Part shown: positions 16,492-25,526 of the stretch, one piece after another
Layout: every line of letters starts with the position of its first letter
How positions within the stretch are numbered: position 1 is the stretch's first letter
Assembly: GCA_016218545.1 (NCBI GenBank)
Contig: JACRDQ010000014.1
Coordinates: 1 to 64,000 of the forward strand
Length of the DNA stretch: 64,000 nt
Direction: 5' to 3'
From: Elusimicrobiota bacterium
Lineage (GTDB): Bacteria > Elusimicrobiota > Elusimicrobia > UBA1565 > UBA9628
Translations under genes and position numbers: made by a program
Notes under the pieces: model-generated
Told to the model about the DNA's origin: nothing
The model's database searches: none
What the model saw: only the letters and a program-made list of their open reading frames with translations

Positions 16492-19137
16492 TTATCGTCT
16501 CAACCTGAACCTGCCGGTCAGCTTCCCCCCTTCGGGGCTGACGCTCGGGCTTTGCTGGACGTTGAGCTGCTTGGCCTCGTCTTCGACCAGGGGCCTCATG
16601 TGCTCGAAGATCTCGGAGAGGTCCTTCTTCCCTTCTTTCAGGGATTTGAGGAAATGGTAGGTGAAGACGCCGTGCCCTTTCTCCGGCGAGGAGGTGCTGA
16701 TCTGGCCCCCTTGCGTCGCGGACAAGACAGCCATGTTGGGGGGAAGGACCGCTTTCGACGGCGTCATGACCAGGGGCCTCGCCCCCTTGGCAAGCACGCT
16801 CCGTCCTCCCGCGCCCGAGAAGCACGCATCGAGGACGACGAGCACCTCGGCGGCGCGCAGCTTCCCTAGGCTCTCGTAGAGCCCTTTGAGCGGGATGCCC
16901 GTGTCCGAGAGGTAGTTCGGGTCGCCGTCGTAGGGCACGATGAAGGCGGTCCCGGTCGCCGGGTCAGGCGAGCCGTGGCCGGAGTAATAGACGAGGACCC
17001 TGCTGTCGGGCTTGGCCCTGTTCGCAAGCCAGCTCCGGATGGTCTTTTCAATGGCGGATTTCGTCGCCTTCTCGTCCGTCAGGAGCTCGATGTTCCGCTC
17101 CCTGAAGCCCAGGGCCTTGGCGTAGTCCTTGGTGAGCTTGGCGTCGTCATAGGAGTGGTCCGACTTGGGGACGTTCTGATAGCCCTCGATGCCGATGATG
17201 ACCGCGAGGTCATTGTCCCCCATGAGGGTCTGGGAAGGGCTGAAGGACGGGTTGTCGATGTCGGACTTGATGGCCGGCCTTGGAGCCGCCATTGGCGTCT
17301 TCATCTTGGCGTCGCCTACAGCGGCCTGGACCATGGGTTGGAGGGGAGCCTGGTGGATGAAGGGCCTGAGCTTCTCGAGCATCTTGACCCCGTCAAGGGA
17401 TTCCTGGGCGGAGGATTTGCCCAGCTCCACGACAGCGACATCGATGTCAGCGCCTTTCCCAAGGAGGAACTTGGCGACATCAGTCTTGCCGTGGTACGCT
17501 GCTTTCTGCAGGGGGGTCCAGCCGTTCTCATTCTTGGCATCCACATTAGCGCCTTCGTCCACGAGGAGCCTCACGAACTCGAGCTTGCCCTGCTCCGCGG
17601 CAAGGAACAGGGGAGTGGAGCCGTCATCGTTCTTGGCGTTGATCCCCACGGACCGCTCGATGAACACTCGGGCGACCGAATCGCCCTTCTGATCGTCCAG
17701 AGCCACCCAGAGCGGCGTCCAGCCCACCTGGTTGAGGAGCGTCGGGTCAGCGCCTTTTTCGATGAAGAGCCCGGCCAAGTCAGCGCGTTCCCACCGAGCG
17801 GCTCGGTGCAGCGGGGTTTGCTGGAAATCTCCCTTGGCATTCACATCCGCACCGTGCTCGATGAGGAACCTGGCGATGTCGACTTTCTCCGACTGACCGA
17901 GCAGCGGGGTCCAGCCCCCTCTGGTCCTGGCGTTCACGTCAGCGCCGGCCTCGACCAGGGCCTTCACGGTGTCGAAATAGTTTCCGGAGACGGCCCTGTG
18001 GAGCGGCCGGAGGCCCTCCTCGTTGCGGGCGTTCACGGAAGCCCGATGGGCGATCAGAAGCTTGACCATGTCGGTCTTGCCGTTCGATGCGGCCAGGTGC
18101 AGGGGGGTGAGGCCGTCATCGTCCACTGCCGCCACATCGGCGTCTTTGAGGAGGAGCTTGGCTGTCTCGGTCTGGCCTTCGGAGGCGGCCGCGTGCAGGG
18201 GCGTACGGCCATAGGAGTCCTTGACGTTCACGTTGACGCCCTTCTCGACCAGGAGCCTGGTGATGTCGGCCTTGCCCTTGGACGCGACCCAATGGAGCAG
18301 GGTCTTGCCGTCCTTGTCCTTGGAGTTGAAATCGACTCCATGGTCGAGCAGGAGTCTCGCGATCTCCGTCTTGCCATGGTCCAAGGCTTCGGTCAAGAGG
18401 CTCTCGCCCTCCTTGTTCCTGACATTGACGTCAGCGCCCTTTTCGATGAGGATCTTCGCGACGTCCGTGCTGGCCGCGGCCAGCGGAGGCTCGCCCTCCT
18501 CGTCGCGGGCATTGACGTCAGCGCCTTTGTCGACGAGGAGCTTGACGTTCTCCAACTCGTCGTGGGATACCGCGACGTGAAGCGGAGTCTTGCCTTTCTT
18601 GTCCCGGGCATTGATGTCCGCGCCTTTCTTGAGGAGGAACCGGATCGTCCCGGTGCTCGCGATGGCCGCGTGGTGCAGGGGGGTGTAGGCGTCGTTGGTC
18701 CGGAAGTTCACGTCGCTGCCTTTGCTGATCAGGAGGTCCGCGATGTCGACTTGATTCATCCGGACCGCGATGTGCAGGGCATTGGCGCCGTACTGGTCCG
18801 TGGCGTCGACGTCCGCCCCTTTCTTGATGAGGAGCCTGGCCATGTCCGCGTGGCCGCTGAAGGCCGCCTCGTAGAGCGGGGTATAGCCGTACTCCGTCTT
18901 GGCGTTGAGGTCCGCGCCCTTGTCGATGAGGCGCTGGGCGACCTCGATGCGGTTGTAGGATGCGGCCCGATGCAGGGGAATGTAGCCGCCCCCGTCCCTG
19001 GCGTTGACGTCCGCGCCGTTCTTCAGGAGCTCGGCGACCTTGGTCATGTCCCCGCTTTCCGCGGCTTCATGCAGGGGCCCCGCAGCGATGGGGACCGTCA
19101 GAAAGACCAATGCGGCGGAGAGCAGGGACACGATCAT
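16492..19137 (-). CDS. Ankyrin-repeat protein with C-terminal caspase-like peptidase domain
   Basis: 881 residues. A short hydrophobic N-terminus (MIVSLLSAALVFLTVPIAAG) looks like a signal peptide. About 17 consecutive ankyrin repeats follow to roughly residue 580, many with the full PLHxAA...LLxxGADVNA pattern. After a linker comes a peptidase C14 domain with VIIGIEGY, the catalytic His721 in YYSGHGS and Cys772 in LDACFSG. Both catalytic residues are present, so activity is likely. I chose the ATG at 19137; upstream the frame is open only as a shadow of the aminotransferase gene. It is last in a minus-strand cluster, 50 nt after the aminotransferase. Role unknown: protein-triggered proteolysis, stress or defence are possibilities. 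Confidence 0.92.
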   Translation of the reverse strand: MIVSLLSAALVFLTVPIAAGPLHEAAESGDMTKVAELLKNGADVNARDGGGYIPLHRAASYNRIEVAQRLIDKGADLNAKTEYGYTPLYEAAFSGHADMARLLIKKGADVDATDQYGANALHIAVRMNQVDIADLLISKGSDVNFRTNDAYTPLHHAAIASTGTIRFLLKKGADINARDKKGKTPLHVAVSHDELENVKLLVDKGADVNARDEEGEPPLAAASTDVAKILIEKGADVNVRNKEGESLLTEALDHGKTEIARLLLDHGVDFNSKDKDGKTLLHWVASKGKADITRLLVEKGVNVNVKDSYGRTPLHAAASEGQTETAKLLLKDADVAAVDDDGLTPLHLAASNGKTDMVKLLIAHRASVNARNEEGLRPLHRAVSGNYFDTVKALVEAGADVNARTRGGWTPLLGQSEKVDIARFLIEHGADVNAKGDFQQTPLHRAARWERADLAGLFIEKGADPTLLNQVGWTPLWVALDDQKGDSVARVFIERSVGINAKNDDGSTPLFLAAEQGKLEFVRLLVDEGANVDAKNENGWTPLQKAAYHGKTDVAKFLLGKGADIDVAVVELGKSSAQESLDGVKMLEKLRPFIHQAPLQPMVQAAVGDAKMKTPMAAPRPAIKSDIDNPSFSPSQTLMGDNDLAVIIGIEGYQNVPKSDHSYDDAKLTKDYAKALGFRERNIELLTDEKATKSAIEKTIRSWLANRAKPDSRVLVYYSGHGSPDPATGTAFIVPYDGDPNYLSDTGIPLKGLYESLGKLRAAEVLVVLDACFSGAGGRSVLAKGARPLVMTPSKAVLPPNMAVLSATQGGQISTSSPEKGHGVFTYHFLKSLKEGKKDLSEIFEHMRPLVEDEAKQLNVQQSPSVSPEGGKLTGRFRLRR

Positions 19138-19187
19138 GGGGTAAGGCCTCCAAATCCCGAGGTCTGACCCAAGGGATCCTCGGTGGG

Positions 19188-20573
19188 TCACCGGCGCGGG
19201 CCTGGGCCGGGCCGCTTGGGCGGCTCGAAGTGCCTGGCGTTGACTTCCTTGAAGACCTTCTCGACCACGCCCAGGGCCTGGTTCATCTCGGCCGGGGTGA
19301 TGGTCAGAGGGGGCTCGATGCGGATGGTCTTGGCCGAGAACAGGGTCCCGGCCACGAGCACGCCGTTGTCGAAGAGGCCCTTGGCCACCTCGTAGCCCAC
19401 GGCGTCGGACGGGAACTCGATGCCGATCATGAGCCCCTTGCCGCGGACGTCCACGCAGAGCTTGGGGAAGCGCCGCCGCAGGGCTTTGAGGCGAGCCATC
19501 ATCTCGTTGCCCATCTTCTCGGCCCGCTCGGGGAGCTTCTCCTCTAAGGTGACGTGGATGGCGGCGATGGCGGCTACGCAGGCCAGGGGGTTGCCCCCGA
19601 AGGTGGTGGAGTGGAGCCACGGCTCGGGGAAGAGCTGCTCCCAGATGGTCTTGTTGGAGACGAAGGCTCCGATGGGCATGACGCCTCCTCCGAAGGCCTT
19701 GCCCATGCACATGATGTCCGGCACCACGTTCCAGTGCTCGCAGCAGAACATCTTGCCGGTCCGGCCCATCCCGGTCTGGACCTCGTCCATGATGAGGAGG
19801 GCCCCGTAGCGGTCGCAGAGGTCCCGGACCCTGGGGAGGTAGTCGTCGGGGGGGACGTTGATCCCCCCCTCTCCCTGGATGGGCTCGAGGATGACGCCCG
19901 CGATGTCGTTGCCGACCTCGTCGGCGGACTTGAGGATGGATTCCACGTAGTCCGCGTCGCCGTAGGGCACGTGGTAGCAGTCGGGCAGGATGGGCAGGAA
20001 GGGCTGGCGGAACTTGGCCTTGGCCGTGGCCGAGAGGGCGCCGAGCGTCTTCCCGTGGAAGCCGGCGACGGCGGCCACGAAGGACTTGCGTCCCGTGTGG
20101 AGCATGGCCAGCTTCATGGCCCCCTCGATGGCCTCCGCTCCGGAGTTGCCGAAGAAGCTGAACTGGAGGTCCCCGGGCGTGATGTCGTGCACGAGTTTGG
20201 CGAGGATGGCCCGGAAAGGCTCGAGGAGCTCCTGCGAGTGGAGGGCCTGGCGCTTGAGCTGGTTGGTGACGGCGGCGATGACCTTCGGGTGCCGATGCCC
20301 CGCGTTGAAGACCCCGTAGCCGCCGAGGAAGTCGATGTACTTCTTGCCCTTGATGTCGTGGAAGGTGTTGGCGGAGTCCGACCACTCGATGGAGATGTAC
20401 TCGGTGGAGACGGATTTCCGGTACTCGAGGATGCCCGGGTTGACGTAGTCGGCGTAGGAGGAGGCGGTCTCCTGGGTCAGGGAGGCGCGCTCCTCCTCGG
20501 TCAGGTCGGCCTTGGCCACGATGTCGAGGGTGCGCTGGGTCTGCTTGAGGATGTCGGCTGCGGGGATCTTCAT
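19188..20573 (-). CDS. patA: Putrescine aminotransferase (class III, PLP-dependent)
   Basis: Transfers the amino group of putrescine (or cadaverine) to 2-oxoglutarate. The 461-residue protein follows E. coli PatA/YgjG closely: FLGGYGVFNAGHRHPKV, ALHSQELLEPFRA, GFHGKTLGALSATAKAKF, LEPIQGEGG, DEVQTGMGRTGKMF, and the PLP lysine in CMGKAFGGGVMPIGA. It lies 13 nt downstream of the dihydropyrimidinase gene. Other class III activities (beta-alanine or ornithine aminotransferase) cannot be excluded, and the dihydropyrimidinase neighbour makes a beta-alanine role worth considering. Confidence 0.85.
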   Translation of the reverse strand: MKIPAADILKQTQRTLDIVAKADLTEEERASLTQETASSYADYVNPGILEYRKSVSTEYISIEWSDSANTFHDIKGKKYIDFLGGYGVFNAGHRHPKVIAAVTNQLKRQALHSQELLEPFRAILAKLVHDITPGDLQFSFFGNSGAEAIEGAMKLAMLHTGRKSFVAAVAGFHGKTLGALSATAKAKFRQPFLPILPDCYHVPYGDADYVESILKSADEVGNDIAGVILEPIQGEGGINVPPDDYLPRVRDLCDRYGALLIMDEVQTGMGRTGKMFCCEHWNVVPDIMCMGKAFGGGVMPIGAFVSNKTIWEQLFPEPWLHSTTFGGNPLACVAAIAAIHVTLEEKLPERAEKMGNEMMARLKALRRRFPKLCVDVRGKGLMIGIEFPSDAVGYEVAKGLFDNGVLVAGTLFSAKTIRIEPPLTITPAEMNQALGVVEKVFKEVNARHFEPPKRPGPGPRR

Positions 20574-20586
20574 GTCAGCTCCGGTC

Positions 20587-21999
20587 CTAGAAGTCTCGCG
20601 GGGCGCGGCGAAGGAATCTTCCGCCCCCGGCTTCGCCCGTGAACCGGCCGCGCAGGATCATGGGGCGGCCGGAAAGGAAGACGTCCCTGACCTCCCCGTG
20701 CACCGTCCGGTTCTCGTAAGGGTCGTAGTCCACGTTGAGGTGCTGGTTCTCCATCGTGAAGGTGTGCGTCTTGCGGGGATCGATGACCACGATGTCGGCG
20801 TCCGCTCCCGGGGCGAGGTTCCCCTTGCGCGGGTGCAGGCCGAAGACCCTGGCCGGGCCCGAGGCCGTGACCTCGACGAAGCGCTCCGCGGTCAGGCGGC
20901 CCTTCTGGACCGCGTCCCAGAGGAGGAGCATCCTGGCTCCGATCCCCGGCGCGCCGTTGGGGATCCTGGTGAAGTCGTCCTTGCCGTCGGCCTTGCAGGG
21001 GTGGCCTTTGCGGCGCTTCATGAAGAAAGAGCAGTGGTCCGTGGCCACGGCCTGGAGCTCCCCGGCGGCCAGGGCCTCCCAGAGCCGGGCGCCGTTGCCC
21101 TTGGGACGCAGGGGCGGAGACATGACGAACTTGGCGGCCTCGAAGTCCGGGCGCTCGTATACCTCCGCGTCGAGGCAGAGGTACTGGGGGCACGTCTCGG
21201 CCAGCACGCGCACCCCCCTCTTGCGTCCGCGGCGGACCTCGGCCAGGGCCGCGGCCGAAGACAGGTGCACGAGGTAGACCGGGGCGCCCGCCATCTCGGC
21301 CAGGGCGATGACGCGGCCGGCCGCCTCGGCCTCGGCTTCGACGGGCCTGGTCAGGGCGTGGAACCTCGGAGCCCGATGCCCGGCCGCCAGCGCCTCTCCG
21401 ACGAGTGCCTCGATGACGGGGCCGTTCTCGGCGTGCACGCAGACGAGCGCGCCGATGTCCCGGGAGCGCCGCAGGGCGCGGAAGATGGCTCCGTCGCCGG
21501 ACATGAGCCTGCCCGGGTAGGCGGTGAAGAGCTTGAAGGAGGTCACCCCCTCCCGGACGAGGGACGCCATCTCCGCGAGGTCCTTGTCCGTGACCCGGGG
21601 CATGGTCATATGGAACCCGAAATCCACGGAACTCGAGCCCTCGGCCTTGGCGAGCCAGGCCTCCAGGCCCTTGCGGAGGGGTTCTCCGGGCTTGGGGGCG
21701 GCGAAGTCGATGATGGTGGTGGTGCCTCCGAAGAGCGCGGCCTTGGAGCCGGAGTCGAAGTCGTCGGCCGTCCTGCCGGAGCCGAAGGGCATGTCGAGGT
21801 GCGTGTGCACGTCGACTCCTCCGGGGACCACGACCATGCCGGAGGCGTCTACGATGCGGGCGCCCGAGGCCGCGGGGTGGCCGGCCAGGTCTCCGACCGC
21901 CGCGATCCTGCCTCCCGAGACCGCGAGGTCCGCCACGGACCTGCCGGATGGCGTCACCACGGTGCCTCCTTCGACGACGAGGTCCCAGGCGCGGCTCAT
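20587..21999 (-). CDS. Dihydropyrimidinase / hydantoinase-type amidohydrolase
   Basis: Opens dihydropyrimidine or hydantoin rings. 470 residues of the cyclic amidohydrolase family. Metal ligands are visible: VDVHTHLD, the carboxylated lysine in TSFKLFTAYPG, VCVHAENG, VYLVHLSS, and ATDHCSF. The C-terminal YDPYENRTVHGEV is typical of D-hydantoinases and dihydropyrimidinases rather than dihydroorotases. The start overlaps the stop of the DUF6624-like gene (ATGA). No beta-ureidopropionase or dihydropyrimidine dehydrogenase is in the window, so the pathway is incomplete here and the substrate is inferred. Confidence 0.88.
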   Translation of the reverse strand: MSRAWDLVVEGGTVVTPSGRSVADLAVSGGRIAAVGDLAGHPAASGARIVDASGMVVVPGGVDVHTHLDMPFGSGRTADDFDSGSKAALFGGTTTIIDFAAPKPGEPLRKGLEAWLAKAEGSSSVDFGFHMTMPRVTDKDLAEMASLVREGVTSFKLFTAYPGRLMSGDGAIFRALRRSRDIGALVCVHAENGPVIEALVGEALAAGHRAPRFHALTRPVEAEAEAAGRVIALAEMAGAPVYLVHLSSAAALAEVRRGRKRGVRVLAETCPQYLCLDAEVYERPDFEAAKFVMSPPLRPKGNGARLWEALAAGELQAVATDHCSFFMKRRKGHPCKADGKDDFTRIPNGAPGIGARMLLLWDAVQKGRLTAERFVEVTASGPARVFGLHPRKGNLAPGADADIVVIDPRKTHTFTMENQHLNVDYDPYENRTVHGEVRDVFLSGRPMILRGRFTGEAGGGRFLRRAPRDF

Positions 22000-22493
22000 C
22001 CGCGGCCCTCCCGCTCGATGCGGCCGTTGAGCTGGGAGAGCCTCTCTCCGACGGATGGCACGTCGAGCATGCCCTTCTCGGAAGGCATGATCGAGGACTC
22101 CTCGATGGGCAGGCGGAGGCGGTACTTGTTCTCCCCTTCGTCGAACTCGAACTGCGTGCAGTAGACCTGGGGTTGGCCGACGGCCGAGAGGAACCGGTCC
22201 AGGGAGGCGGCCAGGAGCCACCTGGCGGGCCGGTGTCCGGCGATGGCGGCGAGGACCGCGAGCCGGTGGGCGGCGAGGAAATCCTTGGCCTCCGAGCCGT
22301 GCTGGAGGATGACGGCCGCGTGATAGAGGTCGACGCCGCTTTTCACGGCGTCCTGGGAGATCATCTCGTAGACCAGCCCGCGCCTCAGCTTGTCCCGCGC
22401 GGAGAGGTCGTCGACCCGGGCCTTGCTGTGATAGACGGACTCGCGGTCCTTCTGGTCACCCAGGTAGAGCTCGTGCAGCCTGCTGTTATCCAT
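21996..22493 (-). CDS. DUF6624-like protein of unknown function
   Basis: 165 residues, no signal peptide or membrane segment. The pattern LYLGDQKDRESVY, a long helical middle with AAVILQHGSEAKDFLAAHRLA, and FLSAVGQPQVYCTQFEF resembles the DUF6624 family as I know it (DQ..R, AxLLVQHAD, G.PQ.YGTQ). Function unknown. It is the first gene of a minus-strand cluster and overlaps the dihydropyrimidinase start by four bases. Its promoter shares the palindromic -10 at 22532-22543 with the divergent kinase gene. Confidence 0.65.
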   Translation of the reverse strand: MDNSRLHELYLGDQKDRESVYHSKARVDDLSARDKLRRGLVYEMISQDAVKSGVDLYHAAVILQHGSEAKDFLAAHRLAVLAAIAGHRPARWLLAASLDRFLSAVGQPQVYCTQFEFDEGENKYRLRLPIEESSIMPSEKGMLDVPSVGERLSQLNGRIEREGRG

Positions 22494-22531
22494 GTCGGGG
22501 TCGGTCGTTGACTAGGCTAACGACGGACCCC

Positions 22532-22543
22532 ATTATATATAAT
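22532..22543. promoter_or_regulatory. Bidirectional overlapping -10 element
   Basis: ATTATATATAAT is a perfect 12-bp palindrome that supplies TATAAT on both strands: 22538-22543 for the kinase gene and 22532-22537 for the DUF6624-like gene. The kinase ATG begins 7 nt after the plus-strand -10, implying a leaderless mRNA. A TTGACT at 22508-22513 lies 24 bp from the plus -10, or 17 bp from an alternative CATTAT. Confidence 0.7.
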
Positions 22544-22549
22544 CTTCGC

Positions 22550-24058
22550 ATGGCGTCAGACCCGCTCATCGGCACGGTCCTGGGCCCCTGCCGCATCGAG
22601 GAATTCCTCAGCAGGGGCGGTATGGGCAATGTCTACAGGGGAAGGCACCTCGCCCTGGACCGCGAGGTGGCGCTCAAGATCATCGAGCCTCCCATGGTCA
22701 ACGGGGAGCAGGTCATCAGCAACGTAGTCCGGGAGGCCCGCGCCTCGGCCAAGCTGGAGCATCCCCGCGTCGTCCAGGTCTACGACGTGGGCCAGCAGGG
22801 CCCTTACTGCTACATCGTGCTCCAGCTGGCACGCGGAGAGACCCTGGAGCGCCTCCTGGCGCGCAGACGCTTCCTCAACGCTCCGGAGGCCCTCAGGATC
22901 ATGAAGGATGTGCTGGCCGGCCTGGCTGCGGCGCACGGCCTGGGAATCGTGCATCGCGACATCAAGCCCGGCAACGTCATGGTCGACGACGACGGCAGCG
23001 CCCGCATCATGGATTTCGGCATCTCCGGCGCGGTCGGGGCGGACGCCCAGGCCGCCGGGACCGTGGACTTCATGGCGCCCGAGCAGGCCTACGGCGCGGC
23101 GCCCGATCCCCGCACGGACCTCTACGCCTGCGGCGTGGTCTACTACCACATGCTGACAGGCAAGCTCCCGTATCCCAGCCAGAACCCCCAGGAGGCCATG
23201 CTCCAGCACCGGGACGCGCCGATCCCGGACATCCGCGATACGGACCCGAGTGTCACGACCTTCGCGGCCGCCCTCATCAGCCGCCTCATGGCCAAGACCC
23301 CGGACGCCAGGCCCGCCACCGCCGATGAGGTGCTCAAGGCCCTGGAGTCTCCGGAGATGCTCGAGGAGAACCAGGAAGCTGCCGCGGCGGCCGGCCGGGA
23401 GGCCGCCCTGCCTCCTCCCCCGCCGGTTTCGCCGCGGATGGCCGTGGTCCCCACGGCCATGTCCCAGGCTATCTTCGTCGCCATCGCGCTGCTGGCGTTC
23501 GGCAGGCAGTGGCTCGACGCCGTGCACGCGGACTGGCTGGCCGGGGGCGTGGTGTGCGCGCTCCTGCTGGCCGCCGGCTACCTCTCCGACCGCAGGGGCT
23601 GGCGGAAGAAGACCGCGGCTGCGGCCCTCTTCGTCTGCATGTGCCTGTCCTTCTACAAGTTCGGCCTGCCCGGCCGCTGGAACTGGGTTCCGGCGGCTGC
23701 GCCCTCGATGGAGGTCTTCATCCTCTTGGGCCTGGGCCTGGCCGCGGCCATGGGCTCCTTGTGGGAAGGGGTCTTCGACGAGGAGAGCCGCAGCCTCGAG
23801 CTTTCCCTATGGCTCCTGCTGGGCGCGGTCGCGGGCTTAGGTATCGGCGGCGCGTGCCTGCGTTTGTCCGGCTCCAGCATGCCCTGGCTTGCGGGGATGA
23901 GGGAGCTCCTGGTCGGAGAGTTCCGTTCCTTTGCGGCCACGCACGGGGTCTGGCGGTGGACCGGCGTCGCTTTCCTCTACGCCGGCTCCTGGGTCTTCTT
24001 TCCGAAGCGCCACGCCACGGTGCAGAAGGTGGAAGGCCGCGTCATCGGCTACGCCTGA
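22550..24058 (+). CDS. Membrane-anchored Ser/Thr protein kinase (Hanks/PknB type)
   Basis: About 502 residues. The N-terminal kinase domain (about 10-275) has the Gly loop SRGGMGNVYRG, VALKII lysine, the catalytic HRDIKPGNVM, DFG in IMDFGISG, and the APE-like FMAPEQ. The C-terminal half after a Pro-rich linker holds about six hydrophobic segments, a polytopic membrane region rather than the usual single helix plus PASTA domains. The start at 22550 follows directly after a -10 element. It is monocistronic and converges on nuoN. No phosphatase partner or forkhead protein is seen nearby. Confidence 0.93.
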   Translation: MASDPLIGTVLGPCRIEEFLSRGGMGNVYRGRHLALDREVALKIIEPPMVNGEQVISNVVREARASAKLEHPRVVQVYDVGQQGPYCYIVLQLARGETLERLLARRRFLNAPEALRIMKDVLAGLAAAHGLGIVHRDIKPGNVMVDDDGSARIMDFGISGAVGADAQAAGTVDFMAPEQAYGAAPDPRTDLYACGVVYYHMLTGKLPYPSQNPQEAMLQHRDAPIPDIRDTDPSVTTFAAALISRLMAKTPDARPATADEVLKALESPEMLEENQEAAAAAGREAALPPPPPVSPRMAVVPTAMSQAIFVAIALLAFGRQWLDAVHADWLAGGVVCALLLAAGYLSDRRGWRKKTAAAALFVCMCLSFYKFGLPGRWNWVPAAAPSMEVFILLGLGLAAAMGSLWEGVFDEESRSLELSLWLLLGAVAGLGIGGACLRLSGSSMPWLAGMRELLVGEFRSFAATHGVWRWTGVAFLYAGSWVFFPKRHATVQKVEGRVIGYA

Positions 24059-24080
24059 TCTGATCCGCGCTGGGCATGAT

Positions 24081-24107
24081 CTAGCCCGCGGCGAAGCCGC
24101 GGGCTAG
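24081..24107. terminator. Convergent hairpin between the kinase gene and nuoN
   Basis: Perfect 12-bp arms CTAGCCCGCGGC (24081-24092) and its complement (24096-24107) with a GAA loop. It contains the stop codon of nuoN and follows the kinase stop by 23 nt, so it can serve both converging transcripts. No U tract is present on either strand. Confidence 0.6.
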
Positions 24108-25525
24108 GGCAAAAACGACGCGGAGAACTGCGCCCACGAGGCGAGGCGGTGGGGCAGGATGCCGAAGAAGAGCGTGACTGCCAGGGCCACGACCGCGGTC
24201 GCGTAGACGCAGCTCCCGAAGCGCGGCGCCACCGCTCCCTTCCTCGGGGCGGTGAAGAAGATCCGGTAGGCCACGGACATGTAATAGTAGACGGCGATGA
24301 CGCTGTTGAGCACGGCCGCGACCGCCAGGCCGTAGTGGCTGGTCCCCACCGCGGACCCGATGAGGTAGAACTTGCCGATGAACCCGGCCATGGGCGGGAT
24401 GCCGGCCAAAGAGAGCAGGAAGAAGGCCATGGCCAAGCTCGCCGGCAGGGAGCGGCTGGAGAGGCCGTTGAAGGAGTCCAGGTCGTAGGGGTCGGCGGCT
24501 CCCGAGCGCTCCTCTGCGAGGGCGTTGGCCACGGCGAAGGCCCCGATGTTCATGGCCACGTAGACGAAGGAGTAGACGAGGATGCCCTGGACGCCCATGG
24601 CGTCGCCGGTGACGATGCCCATCATGATGTAGCCCGCCTGGGCGATGGAGGAGTAGGCCAGCAGGCGCTTGATGTTGCGCTGGAACAGGGCCACGAGGTT
24701 CCCCACGGTCATGGTGAGCCCGCAGAGGATCGAGAGGAGCAGGGTCATGTCCACGGAAGGGGCCGGGATGAGGACCACGAAGAGCCGGGCGAGCGCTCCC
24801 ATGGCCGCGAGCTTGGGAGCCACGGAGAGGAAGGCGGTGACGGGCGTGGGCGCGCCCTCGTAGGCGTCAGGGACCCAGAAGTGCATGGGGGCCACGGCCG
24901 CCTTGAAGCCGAACCCGACCAGGATGAAGAGCAGGCCCGTGAGGGCCAGGGCGCCCTGAGCCTTGGCCGCGATGAGGGTGGTCGCGCCCGTCGCGCCGTA
25001 GAAGAGCGAGATGCCGTAGGCCATCACGCCGGAGGAGAAAGCGCCGAAGATGAAATACTTCAGCGAGCCTTCGTTGGACTTGGGGTTGCGGCGGTCGTAT
25101 CCTGCCAGGATGAAGGAGGCGATGGAGACGAGCTCGAGGCTCACGAAGATGAGCAGGAGGTCCGTGGCGGAGACCAGGAGCATCATGCCCACGGCCGAGA
25201 GGAGCAGCAGGCACGAGAAGCTCCCTGCCTCGGAGTCGGGGATGCTCGAGTCGTCCATGGTCAGGAGGAGGACCAGGATCGTGCTGACGAGCACGACGGC
25301 CTTCAGGAAGAGGCTGAAGGGGTCCACGGCCCAGAGGGCGCCTACCCCGGCCGAGGGCCGGGCCAGGGCCGCGCCCGTCAGCCAGAGGACGATCCCGCAG
25401 GAGAGGATCGCCAGGACGTAGAGGGAGCGCTTCTTCCCCGCCGACAGGAGGAGGTCCGCCGCGAGCAGGCCCAGCGCCAGGGCGCTGAGCACGAGCTCGG
25501 GCTTGAGGAGTCCCAGGTTGAGCAT
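24104..25525 (-). CDS. nuoN: NADH-quinone oxidoreductase subunit N
   Basis: Antiporter-like proton-pumping subunit of respiratory complex I, inner membrane. 473 residues with about 14 hydrophobic segments. Family landmarks include LKYFIFGAFSSGVMAYGISLFYG, GFGFKAAVAPMHFWVPDAYEGAPTP split over helices 7-8, and RLLAYSSIAQAGYIMMG. It is the last gene of the histone-midA-nuoABCDHIJKLMN run, 1 nt after nuoM. Confidence 0.96.
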   Translation of the reverse strand: MLNLGLLKPELVLSALALGLLAADLLLSAGKKRSLYVLAILSCGIVLWLTGAALARPSAGVGALWAVDPFSLFLKAVVLVSTILVLLLTMDDSSIPDSEAGSFSCLLLLSAVGMMLLVSATDLLLIFVSLELVSIASFILAGYDRRNPKSNEGSLKYFIFGAFSSGVMAYGISLFYGATGATTLIAAKAQGALALTGLLFILVGFGFKAAVAPMHFWVPDAYEGAPTPVTAFLSVAPKLAAMGALARLFVVLIPAPSVDMTLLLSILCGLTMTVGNLVALFQRNIKRLLAYSSIAQAGYIMMGIVTGDAMGVQGILVYSFVYVAMNIGAFAVANALAEERSGAADPYDLDSFNGLSSRSLPASLAMAFFLLSLAGIPPMAGFIGKFYLIGSAVGTSHYGLAVAAVLNSVIAVYYYMSVAYRIFFTAPRKGAVAPRFGSCVYATAVVALAVTLFFGILPHRLASWAQFSASFLP

Positions 25526-25526
25526 C

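Noticed and set aside
16492..20385. 1297-residue version of the ankyrin-caspase protein
   Set aside because: The first 416 codons are an out-of-frame reading of the aminotransferase gene. The signal peptide and repeats begin at the ATG at 19137.
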